This document shows positions 11,801-24,850 of a stretch of DNA of 64,000 bases, piece after piece. The stretch is taken from NCBI GenBank assembly GCA_002189035.1, contig CM007991.1, forward strand, positions 3,472,001 to 3,536,000. The letters run 5' to 3'. Each line of letters begins with the position of its first letter. Position 1 is the stretch's first letter. The stretch comes from Utricularia gibba. Its lineage: Eukaryota > Streptophyta > Magnoliopsida > Lamiales > Lentibulariaceae. The translations under genes were made by a program, and so were the position numbers. The notes below the pieces were generated by a model. The model was not told the origin of the DNA. It worked only from the letters and a program-made list of their open reading frames with translations, and made no database searches.

Positions 11801-12519
11801 TCCTTTTCCTCAACATCCTTCTATGCAACCGTATTCTCCACCAAGCCTGCCTATGGGTCCATTTGCTAACATGCTCACCTACCCTTCTTACTTGCCTCAA
11901 AGCTACACGCGCATGCCTCCTGCGTTTCAGCAAGCGTTCAATGGCAACGGCGTGCACCCTCAATCTCTTGCTGGTGTACTTTCTCAGTATAAGAACCCTG
12001 ATTCTTCCGGCAGTTTGCATCAGTCTGCTGCTGTCACCCCTGGGCATGGTGAATTGGGAAACAGCACATCGATTCCTGTAAACTTTCCAACGAACCCAAC
12101 TGCAGTGCCTTCAGCATCAAATTTGAACATCGATGATGCTTTACTCTCGCTGCTGCTGGTACGTTGCTCTATCTTGTGGGTTTCTGGAAACGGGATAACT
12201 TCTAACATTCTTTCGTTGGCATACTCAGAATGGAAACCCTGCGTTGTGGCTACAAGGACCTAATTCAAGAACAATGCCAGCAGTTCCATCAAATTCATAT
12301 TACGGTTACCAGGCAAAGCAACTACCGGGAGGATTCAGGCAACCCCAGCAGCAGCCATCCCCGAACTACGCCGGTGTAGGCTTCGGCATCCCCAATCACT
12401 ACAACTCGCAACTGGGCTTGTCACCTGAGCAACAGTCTCACAGTGGAAGAGACATCGCTTTTCGTGGCTCACAAGCACAGCCTAAACAACCCCATCCTTG
12501 GCAGGATGGGGGCTACTAA
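8854..12519 (+). CDS. GBF-interacting protein 1-like (DUF1296/GIP1 N domain)
   Basis: Plant nuclear or cytoplasmic protein of the GIP1-like family; GIP1 was described as a binding partner and chaperone of G-box bZIP factors. Exons: 8854-9036, 9193-9236, 9400-9534, 9637-9737, 9853-10433, 10649-10934, 11036-11309, 11511-11666, 11742-12158 and 12229-12519. The UBA-like N domain reads LQSLKEIVNCSDSEIYAALK and DPFHEVKSKREKKKE. The long middle is Ser/Asn/Gln-rich and the C-terminus (MWLHGP-like ALWLQGPNSRT, QPHPWQDGGY) is typical. The start frame (MGATRGSGSVNSGGPQSIPAG) and the LQSLKEIV frame differ by one base. One more G in the run 8913-8916 joins them and makes the total 2469 nt (822 aa). I regard that as a sequence error. 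The exon 3/4 junction is the least certain. Confidence 0.85.
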
Positions 12520-13070
12520 TGTCAGTCTATTAGGTTGTGTTTGAAAAGGTGGGGGCTGGTTGAAGTCTATACTAAAGCCGCCTTTCTAGAGTTTGTTTCA
12601 TTTTTCGTTCTTTTAAAATGGGTTATTGAATGGCCAAGCCAGTGCTGCTATCATGTCTGCCTGCTGGTTGTAACCTTGCTCATCGTTCTCGTTAGCTAAT
12701 GTAACATTAGGAAACAAAGATGCTAATTTTGTGTTAGAGAAGACTTTGAATGGAGTATGAACCTAATGGACGCAACTCAATCTGCTGATGAGATCTTGAT
12801 CTTCAAAGTTTTGTACATAGAATTCAAGCAAATGTTGAAAATCTTGTATGTCCACACGGTAACCTCTGGATCAGGGACTAAGCCTGCTGGTGGTGCAGGA
12901 GCTTTTCATCAACTTTGCAGTAGAGTATATCATCAAAGTTGCCATCTTGAAGATGTATATTGCTGCAAGCAAACCTACAAATTTGAAAGATGAGATACAA
13001 CTCAAGAATGCATTTTTGCACATCAAGGGTAGAAACCAGAAGTGGTATATTGCCCGAGGAATGAGGCTAG
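12520..13070. other. 3' flanks of two convergent genes
   Basis: This holds the 3' UTR of the GIP1-like gene and the 3' end of the convergent methyltransferase-like gene. No further gene is supported. Confidence 0.5.
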
Positions 13071-14192
13071 CTAGTGAATCAATGGCTTCTGCAGAAGAGT
13101 GGTGAGGAAAACTTCACCATTCTTCACCCCACTAGAATCAGTCTTATTGCCAACAGCCCATTTCACCTTCTTGTACCCTAGTTTCCCTATCAATGGTGTA
13201 AACACCTTCTCAAGGTCTATCTTTTTGCTGAAAAAATGGTCCAACCACAAGTATCCTCCTCCTCTCAACACTCTATCTACATCAAACAACAAGAATTCCA
13301 GTGAAGTTACTGGAATCCACCTGTTTACAGCATGCCCACAATGCACTAGATCCACTACGCCATCAAAAACCGGCAGCCGCTGCTGCAGCGGCGCGTGGAG
13401 TGGAACTAGTCCCCTGATTGCCACAGCTTCATTGTAAGGGGCACCAAGGTTCATTGTAGTGGTCACAACCATCACATTATGTAACTTCAGCTGTGCTGCA
13501 AAAGTCCCAGTTCCGCCTCCGATGTCGATTGCAAGTCTAATTGCACTCCTGGCTGCTTTGGCTAGTTGGAGAAACTCGGAAATCGGGAGATCCAGATCTG
13601 ATTTGTGGTTCACGAATTTAGACCTCTCAAATCTCATGTCAAACCCCAATTCGGGTTTCGAACTAGCGAAGCAGGAGAACGTCTTGCAGCTGTAATGAGT
13701 GAGGATAGCAGTCTTCTCCGGGAGCGGCGCAAAGGGGTCGGTGGGAAGGGAACGCGGAGTAACGGGAGGAGTTCTTGCGAAGCAGCGGCGGCGCGGTAAC
13801 GGATGGCAGCCGCGGAGGATGAGATCCTCGGCGAGTGGGGAGTCGTTAGGGCAGAGTGAAAAGGGAGTGTAATTCATGTACCTGTGGAGGAGTAAAGGGT
13901 AGTTTTTACAGGCGGAGGCGATAGGTGAAATGTGAGCATAGATTAGGAGATCGGAAGGGACGGTGACTGCAGCAGCGGATTGGCGTTGGCCGGAAGAAGA
14001 AGAGGATTGGAGGGTGGAGAGGTGGTTAATCGTGGCCCGAATGGTGGAAAGCTGGTGGATGAGGTGGTCGGGGACTGTCGGCGCGGCGGCGGGATTAGAT
14101 TGAACGGTGGTGGAGAGGTGGTACAGAGATAGAATATTGGTCGCCACCATCGCCAACAAGAGCAGGAAATTGAGACCCATTGTGAACCCCAT
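13071..14192 (-). CDS. Membrane-anchored SAM-dependent methyltransferase-like protein
   Basis: A single-exon gene for 373 aa, intact. Residues about 5-25 (LNFLLLLAMVATNILSLYHL) are an N-terminal transmembrane anchor, followed by a lumenal-type stem. The C-terminal half has a class I methyltransferase fold: motif I is AIDIGGGTGTFAAQL, then VVDLVHCGHAVNRW, then FDVDRVLRGGGYLWLDHFF. This agrees with the plant family annotated as S-adenosyl-L-methionine-dependent methyltransferase superfamily proteins with an N-terminal anchor, often Golgi-located. The substrate is unknown. The 5' leader carries a trinucleotide repeat directly before the ATG. Confidence 0.85.
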   Translation of the reverse strand: MGFTMGLNFLLLLAMVATNILSLYHLSTTVQSNPAAAPTVPDHLIHQLSTIRATINHLSTLQSSSSSGQRQSAAAVTVPSDLLIYAHISPIASACKNYPLLLHRYMNYTPFSLCPNDSPLAEDLILRGCHPLPRRRCFARTPPVTPRSLPTDPFAPLPEKTAILTHYSCKTFSCFASSKPELGFDMRFERSKFVNHKSDLDLPISEFLQLAKAARSAIRLAIDIGGGTGTFAAQLKLHNVMVVTTTMNLGAPYNEAVAIRGLVPLHAPLQQRLPVFDGVVDLVHCGHAVNRWIPVTSLEFLLFDVDRVLRGGGYLWLDHFFSKKIDLEKVFTPLIGKLGYKKVKWAVGNKTDSSGVKNGEVFLTTLLQKPLIH

Positions 14193-14239
14193 TCTTCTTC
14201 TCCTTCTTCTTCTTCTTCTTCTTCTTCTTCTTCTTCTTC
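14192..14239. repeat. (CTT)n / (GAA)n microsatellite in a 5' leader
   Basis: About 15 CTT units with one CTCCTT interruption. In the sense of the minus-strand methyltransferase gene it is a GAA repeat directly upstream of the start codon, so it is probably transcribed as 5' UTR. Length variation is likely between individuals. Confidence 0.95.
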
Positions 14240-14837
14240 AGTTCACTGTCTTCCTCTACAACTTCATCTCCACTTCCCTTATAAAACCAAATCAAATTAC
14301 CCTGCACCTCTGCCACCTCCACTATCCTGTGTATTTAAAGTTTTTTTATTGATTAATATCTGAAATACATTTACTACATGAATTGAGTTTTATTAGCTCA
14401 CATTCTATACATTTATTTAAATTTTTAATTCTACTAAAATCAATTATAGAGAGCATGTGATTCTCAAAAAACACTTCTTATTAATTATTTTTAATAAAAA
14501 AATTAAATAAAAATCATTGATATTTGATGATAAAATTGTTTTGAAATATTTTTAAAAAAAATTCAAATTGGAAAATGTATAACAAATCATTTTCCTCTAC
14601 TTTTACAGGTTTAAATTATTTAAAAAATTAAATTATCTGTATAAAATGAAATTTTACTAAATAAAAATTAAATTATCTGCACAAAATATCATCTGCGGTG
14701 ACCCGGTTACGAATATCCGACCGCGTCGTCTGCACGCCATGATTAGAAATAAGTACCCAGCATCCACTTCTCCAGTGAAGGTGGCTTTTCGCTTTCAAGA
14801 CTGAGCCCTAGACCGAAACTTCACTCGCCTTGGAAAA
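14240..14837. other. Divergent intergenic region
   Basis: Between the methyltransferase-like gene (-) and PDCD5 (+). The central part is very AT-rich. The last 140 bases are GC-richer and hold the PDCD5 promoter and leader. No gene is seen. Confidence 0.5.
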
Positions 14838-16106
14838 ATGGTAAGCAATTGGTTAATTCCGATTAGGCGTCCGTTTCCGTTGATCTTTTTTCGATCATGA
14901 GTTGCTTCGCCTTGTTGTATTTTTGGGACTTTTCCTCTATTTTCTTTTCCGGCAACGCTGTAGCTCTGTATTTTTGGTTTATGCGTCAGTCTGCGATTTT
15001 TATTATTTGTATACTGGATAGTTCTAGTGGATTTGTGCCCGTTACTGTTGTGTGGCTAGTTTAAAGGAAAAGGGCGATGGGTCCTATGATGTTTTGAGCT
15101 CACTGTTCTTCCTGTATCTGCGTTTTTAGATGGATATTTTTTGAGCAAGGTGTACTCCTCAAGGAAATGAATGTTAGTTTATTTTACTGTTCATTTTAAC
15201 TTGCTTGTGGGTAGAAGCTTTCTTCTGGTTTTCAAGAGATATGTAACAGAGCCTGATGTATCCATGTGGTTAGGAGAATAGATTGCCGTGTAATGCTCGT
15301 GCTCATGTTTGTAGATTTCTTCTATTGTGATATAGGCTGACCCAGAATTGGAGGCTATACGCCAAAGAAGGATGCAGGAGCTGATGGCTCAACGTGGTGT
15401 GGTAAGTATGTCATTCTATGTTGTTTATATGGTCACTCATCGGTTCCTTGATCAAAATGTTGCTGCCTTGCAGGGCAATGCCTCAAATCCTGAACAGCAG
15501 AAGGCCCAGGAGGACGCCAAAAGGTTACCTCTCGGTGTAACACTTTGTGAAGTGCTGTTGCCTTTGATTTAATACTGATGTTTTTGGTTTTAGAGAAGCA
15601 GAAGAGCAAAGACAATTGATCCTGACCCAGATTTTGACATATGAAGCACGTGCAAGACGTAACTACAATAATGGACTCTTTACATTTTGGCATTGTTTTG
15701 GAGTGTTTCTGAACTTCGATTCTTTTTTTTTTTTTTTTGTTCAATGCCATTTCGTTTGCTTCAGTTGCCCGTATTGCCCTGGTTAAACCTGAAAAGGCCA
15801 GAGGAGTTGAAGATGTGATCATAAGAGCTGCCCAAGTTGGTCAGATTGCCGAGAAGGTAGGCCTCCTGCGTCACACCAATGCCGCTTCAATGCTGTGTAT
15901 GAACTCGTCTATGTTTTCAGGTATCTGAAGAGAAGCTTATAACCTTACTCGAGCAAATCAACACTCAAACAACCAAAGAAACCAAAGTTACTGTAAGTCG
16001 CAAACCAATACTTCCATCTATCTCCAGTCCTGAAATCTAATCCAACGCGCTTTAACCACTTGCCATACAGATTAAGAGACGCCAGAGCGTTCTTGACGAT
16101 GAGTAG
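14838..16106 (+). CDS. PDCD5: Programmed cell death protein 5 homologue (PDCD5/TFAR19 family)
   Basis: A small conserved DNA-binding-type helical protein of eukaryotes and archaea. Exons: 14838-14840 (the ATG alone), 15336-15401, 15474-15523, 15594-15658, 15765-15856, 15921-15992 and 16071-16106. The N-terminus is MADPELEAIRQRRMQELMAQ. The core reads EQRQLILTQILTYEARARL and ARIALVKPEKARGVED, then LLEQINTQT, and the end is KRRQSVLDDE. Splice sites are all GT-AG, and the first coding exon consists only of the start codon. The gene appears intact. Family identity is clear; the plant role (cell death regulation) is known only in general terms. Confidence 0.93.
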
Positions 16107-16783
16107 CCCACCTCAACTCATCTCGTGCTTTCTAGACGTTGAACCACAAGGGTATTGCATGGAACTGTTCCTCATCTTGGAAATTAGACTGAAAATTTTA
16201 CTGTACCACTGGTCCTAACCAGACATGTCTTTCTTCAATTAACTGAAACCAGCCTCCTCCGTTGGTTGTTTAGTTAGGCGCAGCATGCGCCAATCGAGAT
16301 GCTTTGGTTTGGATTTGATTCTCTACCCACAGTACACGGCTACAGACTCTCGAACACCTTGGAAAATGAATCTGGTATTTTCCAAGGTGATAAACCTAAT
16401 GATATAATGCAGTATGCATGATTGGAGATGGGGGGAACCGATCTTCATTCCATTCCCCACAGCGTTGACTTCTTCACTATGTACTCTCGCTAAGGATGGA
16501 CTTCATCGTCAACCAAATTGAATACCTTTTACATGGGATCTTTCAAAAACCATCTGCCTATCGGCAGGCCTCCATGACTCTTTCAACCCCTTATACATGG
16601 GGTTGAACATGGCTGGCGGTTTCGACCCGGTTTTCATGAGTGTACACATTGTGATGTAACTTTTAGTGGCGTCTGGAATAAAAAAATGCTGAATACATCA
16701 TTGGGGTCTTGATGTTGATAACCCAAAAAATCTGATATATGTACAGGGGCAGGAAGGGCTGATTCTGAAATATGCACATCACC
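16107..16783. other. Intergenic between PDCD5 and the purine permease
   Basis: The 3' UTR of PDCD5 probably occupies the first 250-300 bases. The rest contains the permease promoter and leader. No separate gene is seen. Confidence 0.5.
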
Positions 16784-18009
16784 ATGGAAAAGGCTCCTCG
16801 ACCAGCAATCAGTGAAGGTGAGTTTGTCTCTCAGCCAAGTTCCCTCCTCCTCCTCTTAGCTCAATACCCTGTTCTTATCAACTCTTGTGTCCTGCAGAAG
16901 TGAAGAAGCATGAACCAGAGAAGGGTGGCGGTGGCAGCTCTGGCTTCTCGGGAGTCCAGAAGGCTGCATCAGGCAGGGGATCAAAAACTAAGTGGTGGTT
17001 GGAGATGATCCTGTACTCTCTCTTGATCCTTGTCAGTCAATCCAGTGGGACTCTTCTGGGGAGGATCTACTTCATCAATGGCGGCCGGAGCAAATGGATG
17101 GCTACATTAGTTCAAGTTGTAGGCTTCCCAATTGTTATCCCCTTCCTGTGGATCAGAAACAGTGAAAGCTCTTCTAAGGGCACAGGATCCTCCTGCATTC
17201 TTCTACCTACAATCTACTTCTCCTTGGGGGTTTTCTCTGCAGCCTACTGCATCTTGTTCACCATCGGCCTGCAGTATCTCCCCGTCACGACGTACTCGCT
17301 CATCTGCGCTTCCACGCTGGGATTCAATGCCATCTTTTCGTACTTCCTCAACGCCCAGAAGTTCACTCCCTACATACTCAACTCCATCCTTCTGCTAACC
17401 ATCTCCTCCGTCCTCCTCGTTCTCCAGCCGGAACCCAGCAGTTCGTCGAAAAAGATGTACCCAATCGGCTTCCTATGCACTCTCGCCGCCTCCGCGTCCG
17501 TCGCCCTGTTCTACTCCCTCACGCAGCTAGTTTTCCGGCGAGTGATCAAGAAAGAGAGCCCCAAGGCGATCTTGGACATGTCGGTGTACGTCAACGCGAT
17601 TGCGAGCTTGGTGGTAGTGATCGGAGTATTTGCAAGCGGGGATTGGAGAAGGCTCCACGCGGAGATGAGGGAGTACAAGCTGGGGACGGTCTCCTATGTT
17701 ATGAACCTGTTCTGGACGGCGGTTTCTTGGCAACTCTTCACCATCGGATCCGTCGGTTTAGTGTTCAAGGTCTCATCGGTGTTTGCGAATGTGATCGGGA
17801 TGCTCGGAATCCCGATCGTGCCGATCTTGGGGAAGATGGTTCTGCACGAGAAATTCACTGGGCTGAAAGGGATTGCGATGGTGCTAGCAATGTGGGGCTT
17901 CGCCTCCTACATGTATCAGCACTATCTTGATGACATAGAGATGAAGAAGAAGAACATGAGATCTCCCAACGAGGAAGAAGCCTGTCCGAATCTTGAGACT
18001 GGGCACTAG
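16784..18009 (+). CDS. Purine permease (PUP family)
   Basis: A plant purine permease of the drug/metabolite transporter superfamily, which moves adenine, cytokinin bases or related alkaloids across the plasma membrane. Two exons, 16784-16817 and 16898-18009, give 381 aa. The short first exon (MEKAPRPAISE) is joined in phase to EVKKHEPEK. About ten hydrophobic segments are visible, starting with WWLEMILYSLLILVSQSSGT. Family signatures include GRIYFINGGRSKW, YSLICASTLGFNAIFSY and the C-terminal ILGKMVLHEKFTGLKGIAM. Length and layout are normal. Which PUP clade it belongs to, and its substrate, cannot be decided by eye. Confidence 0.92.
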
Positions 18010-18384
18010 CGCCAAGAATGATAACGATGTAATAAACCGTCAATGTAGTTTAGGTCTAAATTTAGTAAAAGCGGTTTCCCTTGAATTATTGGGCATGGTC
18101 TTGGGCTTAACCATTTTTAATGGGCCGTCGGAAATAAAAGTTCCATGAAGCCCAATAAGGTAAGGAATGGATTTATTGATTTTATATTATTATTATTGAC
18201 GCATTAGAAATTTTGGCTTTTAAAAATTAAAAGAAAATTGACGGGAAGTCACAACCACATGATGTGATCTTCCAAGACACTTGGCGATCTCTGATTGGCT
18301 CAAGGGGGCAGCACCTTACCAAAATCTGTGACCCATGAAGAAATCCAAATGTGATCGCTTATGGGTTTGATTTTGAAGAGGCAA
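18010..18384. other. Intergenic before the LHCB1 array
   Basis: Contains the permease 3' UTR and several GGGC-type motifs (TTGGGCATGG, TTGGGCTTAA, TGGGCCGTC, AGCCCAATAA at about 18090-18158). No gene is seen. Confidence 0.5.
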
Positions 18385-19314
<930 letters not shown>

Positions 19315-20100
19315 ATGTACTTCTCTATCAGTGATTCAGATTTCATGAGAATGTAAATTCTGCTCTGTTTCTTATGGAAAAAAGCCAGGAGTTTTCAGCT
19401 CCCAAAAAAGAACCTCAACATCAATTTGGGTTTAGCCAGCACTGAACTAGTGTGACGATGGCTTGATAGATTTGAGCAGAAATATCCGATTCCGGGCAGA
19501 GATGGTACCCATCCTATAGCAGATTAAAAAACCAGCATGGTTTAACAGAAATCGAACTTCTTTTTTACTGAAGCAATCAAAGTTTAGAATGGAAACTATA
19601 TAAAGACGGTTAGTAGTGCGGATGGGAACACTGGATTACCACAAGATGTTGCCTAGCATCAATTGAAATAAGCTGCAGAAATGGAGGAGACTGGATGTAG
19701 CTCAATTGCTTACTATACGTGTGATGGAACCTGCTGGCTTAACAATGGCAAATTGCCGGCCCCAATTCGATTTTTTGTGGGCAATTAAACCTTCTCTTAA
19801 ACAGTGATTCAAACGACAATCACATGAAAACATGTTTGAAAACCAGTGCTCACAAGAGATTTCCATGAAAGGATAACAAACAACAAACACAACGGCAATA
19901 TCATCATAAACTTGGGCTGGATAACCACGACTGAGAAACAGATGTCGGAGGTGATTCAGATTCATGAATTAACAACAGAGCAATGTACAATCTCCAACAA
20001 ACCCTAAACCGATGAATCAACTGCCACAACCTTCAAAACATAATAACAAACCCTCCCACGTAATTGAAAATGTAGGTGACGGGAGTACGTGCCAATGACG
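19315..20100. other. LHCB1 spacer 1, first part
   Basis: Starts with the copy 1 3' UTR, which has the motif ATGTAAATTCTGCTCTG found after copies 1, 3, 4 and 5. It is related to the other spacers only in short blocks. No gene is supported. Confidence 0.5.
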
Positions 20101-20262
20101 GCAGCTCGATTGAGTTCCCTCGCGACGGCAGCTCGATTGAGTTCCCTCGCGACGGCAGCTCGATTGAGTTCCCTCGCGACGGCAGCTCGATTGAGTTCCC
20201 TCGCGACGGCAGCTCGATTGAGTTCCCTCGCGACGGCAGCTCGATTGAGTTCCCTCGCGACG
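20101..20262. repeat. Perfect 27-bp minisatellite, six units
   Basis: Six head-to-tail copies of a 27-bp unit beginning GCAGCTCGATTGAG and ending CGCGACG, followed by a partial unit. The units are identical. Because 27 is a multiple of three, open frames run through the repeat on both strands, and these are artefacts. The repeat lies where other LHCB1 spacers carry a single related sequence (GACGGTAGCTCC near 22135 and 24247). Confidence 0.97.
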
Positions 20263-20677
20263 GCAGCCGGTAGGCGTCCGACCAGTAGCCGATCGTCAAC
20301 ACCATTGCTGCTCCAGTATCCAACTTGCGAATTTTCACAATTAAAGTTTTCTTTATCGGAATTAAAATTAATTTTCAAATACATTTTTGCTCCAATATTT
20401 TTTCCTTATGTAAACTAGAAATTAAAAATACCATTAAAAGCATTTTGCTAAAATCATAATCTGCTTACATGAACATTTACAACAAAAATTCATGATTAAA
20501 AATTAGTCAATTTCTATTTAATAACAATTTTTTAATTAATGAATGACACATTTTAAGATTTGGTAGAAATAAAATCATAGATCACATGATCTGATGGCCG
20601 GTCTCTGATTGGTCCATCGGAACACATCAGATCCCTCGGCAATCCACTGGAGATGGTTTATGGCATTCAACCGGCAA
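20263..20677. other. LHCB1 spacer 1, last part
   Basis: AT-rich sequence leading into the copy 2 promoter. Nothing gene-like is seen. Confidence 0.5.
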
Positions 20678-20742
20678 CCAATGAGGAATGACATACGGAT
20701 CCGCTAGGGATAAGCCTTTTCATCGCATGATATGTATAAATA
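20678..20742 (+). promoter_or_regulatory. LHCB1 copy 2 promoter: CCAAT, GATAAG, TATA
   Basis: CCAAT at 20678-20682, GATAAG at 20709-20714 and TATAAATA from 20735. Spacing is like copy 1, but the surrounding sequence differs from copies 4-6. Confidence 0.85.
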
Positions 20743-20824
20743 ACTCGCGGCTCTACCCACTCAAAATCACCTACCACAAGGAATAACCAGTAGCCTCTTC
20801 TGTTGAGCTCTTGAAACTTCTCCA

Positions 20825-21612
<788 letters not shown>

Positions 21613-22474
21613 AATTCTTATTAACAACAAGCTTTTGATATGTATGTGATTCATGATTGAAGGGGATGTAAATTCTTCTCTGTTTCTTCAATGAAAAATG
21701 TGATTTAAGTTTTCAATGCTTGAGCAATCAAGTTCGCGATTCAGACAAATAGTAAGACGAAAAAAAAAATCACTCTTATTTGAAAACAGAGAGAAACACA
21801 AACTGATTGATCAAAAGATAAAGTACATCAGAATGATGATCCCAGAGGCAGAGTTTTTTCTTAGAACATGCTTGAAAACTAACAACAATTACAACCTGAC
21901 TCAAAAAACATCAGAACAATCATACCATAAAATGAATGTCCTAAAACAACTAGCTCTTACATCTTCGTCAGGCGATTCATACAAATTCATGAACTCAAAA
22001 TTGTCAAACAACGAAAAAGGCAACTAGCAGCAAACAAGTTATCAAAACCCTAGCTTAAAAATCACACCCTCGCAATCGGGAATTGCTTCAAGTTTTTTTC
22101 CAAAATCTGGGTAAGGGGAGTGCGCACCACTGACGGTAGCTCCACGAAGCTACCACTTGCACCGGCGGCTGATCCGCATTATCGGTGAAAGATCATCTAC
22201 GAATTCAACCTCAGATTTTTCCTTTTTGCTGCGGATGGAATAAAATAATCTGTTTCATCATACACAAAAATAATTTTCTAATACTTTTTGACCTAATCAT
22301 TTTTTCTATTTCTAAACTAGAAATTAGAAAACAAAATCAGATGGATATGGACCACACGATCTGATTGGCTCAGGCTGTACACCAAAACACTTGGAGGTCA
22401 TTGATTGGTCCACGGCATCACTTAAGATCTCTTCAAGAAATCCAAAGAGATTGTTTGTAGCCTTGAATCGGCAG
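21613..22474. other. LHCB1 spacer 2
   Basis: Contains the copy 2 3' UTR and a block near 22080-22150 (AGTGCGCACCACTGACGGTAGCTCC) that is recognisable in spacers 3, 4 and 5. No gene is supported. Confidence 0.5.
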
Positions 22475-22546
22475 CCAATGAGAATGGATATGCAGATCCG
22501 GTAGAGATAAGCCTTTTCACTCCATGGTCTGTAATCTGTATATATA
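22475..22546 (+). promoter_or_regulatory. LHCB1 copy 3 promoter: CCAAT, GATAAG, TATA
   Basis: CCAAT at 22475-22479, GATAAG at 22506-22511 and TATATATA at 22539-22546. It differs in sequence from the promoter type shared by copies 4-6. Confidence 0.85.
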
Positions 22547-22629
22547 CCGTGAGGCTCTCGCCACTCTTCCTCACCCACCAAGGCAATTACCAGCAGCCTA
22601 TCCTTCTCGGAGCTCTTGAAACTTCTCCA

Positions 22630-23418
22630 ATGGCGGCATCAACAATGGCTTTGTCCTCCCCATCCTTCGCCGGCCAGGCGGTGAAGCTGTCCCCAGAGGT
22701 GAATGCCCCAGGAAGGATCTCAATGAGGAAGAGTGCCTCCAAGTCTGTCTCTTCCGGCAGCCCCTGGTACGGCCCAGACCGTGTGAAGTACTTGGGCCCC
22801 TTGTCCGGAGATGCTCCCAGCTACCTCACTGGTGAATTCCCCGGTGACTACGGATGGGACACCGCCGGGCTCTCTGCTGATCCTGAAACCTTCGCCAAGA
22901 ACCGTGAGTTGGAAGTGATCCACGCCAGGTGGGCAATGCTTGGTGCTCTTGGGATCGTCTTCCCGGAGCTCCTGGCAAAGAACGGTGTCAAATTCGGTGA
23001 GGCTGTCTGGTTCAAGGCCGGTTCACAGATCTTCAGCGAGGGTGGCCTTGACTACTTGGGCAACCCGAGCTTGATCCACGCTCAGAGCATCTTGGCCATC
23101 TGGGCTACACAGGTTATTCTCATGGGCGCCGTGGAGGGCTACCGTGTTGCCGGCGGGCCACTTGGGGAAGTCACAGACCCACTCTACCCAGGAGGCAGCT
23201 TCGACCCATTGGGTTTGGCTGATGATCCAGAGGCATTCGCCGAACTGAAGGTGAAGGAGATCAAGAATGGCAGACTTGCAATGTTCTCCGTCTTCGGCTT
23301 CTTCGTACAGGCCATCGTCACCGGAAAAGGCCCATTGGAGAACCTCTCAGACCACCTCGCTGACCCCGTAAACAACAATGCCTGGGCCTACGCCACCAAC
23401 TTCGTCCCTGGCAAATGA
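22630..23418 (+). CDS. LHCB1: LHCB1 copy 3, intact
   Basis: Intact 789-nt gene for a 262-aa chlorophyll a/b-binding protein. It has a transit peptide, the WYGPDR trimer motif, the helix B ligand site ([12 protein letters not shown]) and the helix A site ([10 protein letters not shown]), and ends ATNFVPGK. The ATG is the first of the two close methionine codons ([10 protein letters not shown]), in the same context as in the other copies. An in-frame extension upstream of it is leader sequence. Its 3' flank type is shared with copies 4 and 5. Confidence 0.96.
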   Translation: MAASTMALSSPSFAGQAVKLSPEVNAPGRISMRKSASKSVSSGSPWYGPDRVKYLGPLSGDAPSYLTGEFPGDYGWDTAGLSADPETFAKNRELEVIHARWAMLGALGIVFPELLAKNGVKFGEAVWFKAGSQIFSEGGLDYLGNPSLIHAQSILAIWATQVILMGAVEGYRVAGGPLGEVTDPLYPGGSFDPLGLADDPEAFAELKVKEIKNGRLAMFSVFGFFVQAIVTGKGPLENLSDHLADPVNNNAWAYATNFVPGK

Positions 23419-24554
23419 ATGAGCTTCTGATTGAGAAGACTTCATTATTCTGTATCAGTAATTCACACTTCACTTCAATGTAAATTCTGCTCTGTTCTGT
23501 TATGAGAAAAACATGATTTTCATTCTTCAAAACAACACCAATTTCATCAATTTGGGTTCAGAAATTTGTGTTGGTACTACTCATCTAGCTAAACAATGTC
23601 AGATATAAACATTTTCGATATCAAAGCAGAGTCTGTAGCCACACACAACAGCAGGAATCAGATCATGTGTTACGGAGAAATCAGCAGTTTGTCAAAGTAC
23701 CAACTCAGCCTAAAGTGGGAAACGACCGAAAAATACCAAATAATGCACAAGGAATAACGGATGAATCCAACATCACTTGAAAGAAGCTAAAAAACAAAGT
23801 GGATGAGAATCAACTCAATGGCCTGTTAGTCTCAATTCTAATTTCATGCATCTGTATTGGTCCGTTACCAGATCTCTTGAACAGGTGATCCAACTGAAAG
23901 TTTTCGATAACTTGAAGGGTTAATCTCCAGTATGGGAAAAATTGTTGAAAAAAAATAACCAAATGTTCGAAATACTAGAAACAGGGAAAGGTTTGATCAA
24001 CGGATGTTCCCAAGCACCGAAGAGGCTTCACAATCCAAATTCATCCCTTCAACAGATTAGCCCCTATAAAATATTTGCGCGAAAAAGCTACAGAAAGGTG
24101 TCACATTGTCCGAGGCCATTCACAAATTGATGAATTTCATTCAACAAGGAGATAGCCAAACCGCGACAGCAATAACCCTAAACTGAAAATCACGTACCCT
24201 CCCGCTAGGCAACATACTTCTGGTATGACTAGAGCACTCGCCGCTGACGGTAGCTCCGAGCAGGCAACAAACATCGGAGGAGATATCCGTTTTTCACAAA
24301 ATTCTTTGCAACATTGTGCTGGCGTCCGACGCCAATGGCGGTTCGAATGCGATCTGCTCACCTTGAAAACCCGCTGAATCCCATTTAGGTAAATAAATAA
24401 ATATACAAATACACGCTTAAATTTAAAAATATAATTTTTTTATTTAAAATAATTAATAAGTTTGAAAAATATATTCTGAGCAGTTATATAATTATTTTAC
24501 AAAAAATGCGTACATAAATAAACACAGTAAATGCTTTTTAAGATGGTGGTAGAA
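23419..24554. other. LHCB1 spacer 3 (3' flank type shared with copies 4 and 5)
   Basis: About 970 bases after copy 3 (23419-24390) are closely similar to 25639-26645 and 28375-29310. They hold the 3' UTR, a long non-coding stretch (for example TAACTTGAAGGGTTAATCTC) and, near the end, a GC-richer segment with AAACCCTAAACT or CCTAAACT and TCCGACGCCAATG. No complete gene is seen. Confidence 0.7.
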
Positions 24555-24768
24555 GGAGTATGATGGTTGGAATGGGGGCTATCCATCCGAACACTTTACA
24601 GCCTCTGATTGGCGGAGACAACGCCATACAAAGAATTCTCAGCCATGAGCACATCCAAAGAGTATCCTTTGTGAGGTCTCGTGTCTGCATTTGCAACCAA
24701 TCAGAGCGAGGAGTCTGATCTTACAAGTTACGGGGATAAGGTTTCGGATGACAGCATGTGTATAAATA
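24555..24768 (+). promoter_or_regulatory. LHCB1 copy 4 promoter (type shared by copies 4-6)
   Basis: Block starting near TTGGAATGGGGGCTATC, with CCAAT at 24697-24701, GATAAG at 24735-24740 and TATAAATA at 24761-24768. It is nearly identical to the regions before copies 5 and 6. Confidence 0.88.
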
Positions 24769-24850
24769 CCTTGCTGCATTCCCCTGTCTTCTCACCACAG
24801 CAGCAACAACAACCAGTGGTCACTTCTTCTCAGGGCACTTAACTTCTCCA

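Noticed and set aside
14095-14322. 75-aa minus-strand frame rich in Lys through the GAA repeat
   Set aside because: Product of the trinucleotide repeat in the 5' leader of the methyltransferase-like gene.
20004-20418. Open frames of 65-126 aa on both strands through the 27-bp repeat
   Set aside because: They exist only because the repeat unit is a multiple of three; the protein would be a nine-residue repeat with no start context.
22549-22629. 27-codon upstream extension of LHCB1 copy 3 (and similar ones in copies 5 and 6)
   Set aside because: The extension is leader sequence after the TATA box; the [10 protein letters not shown] start is the family transit peptide and is the same in all copies.
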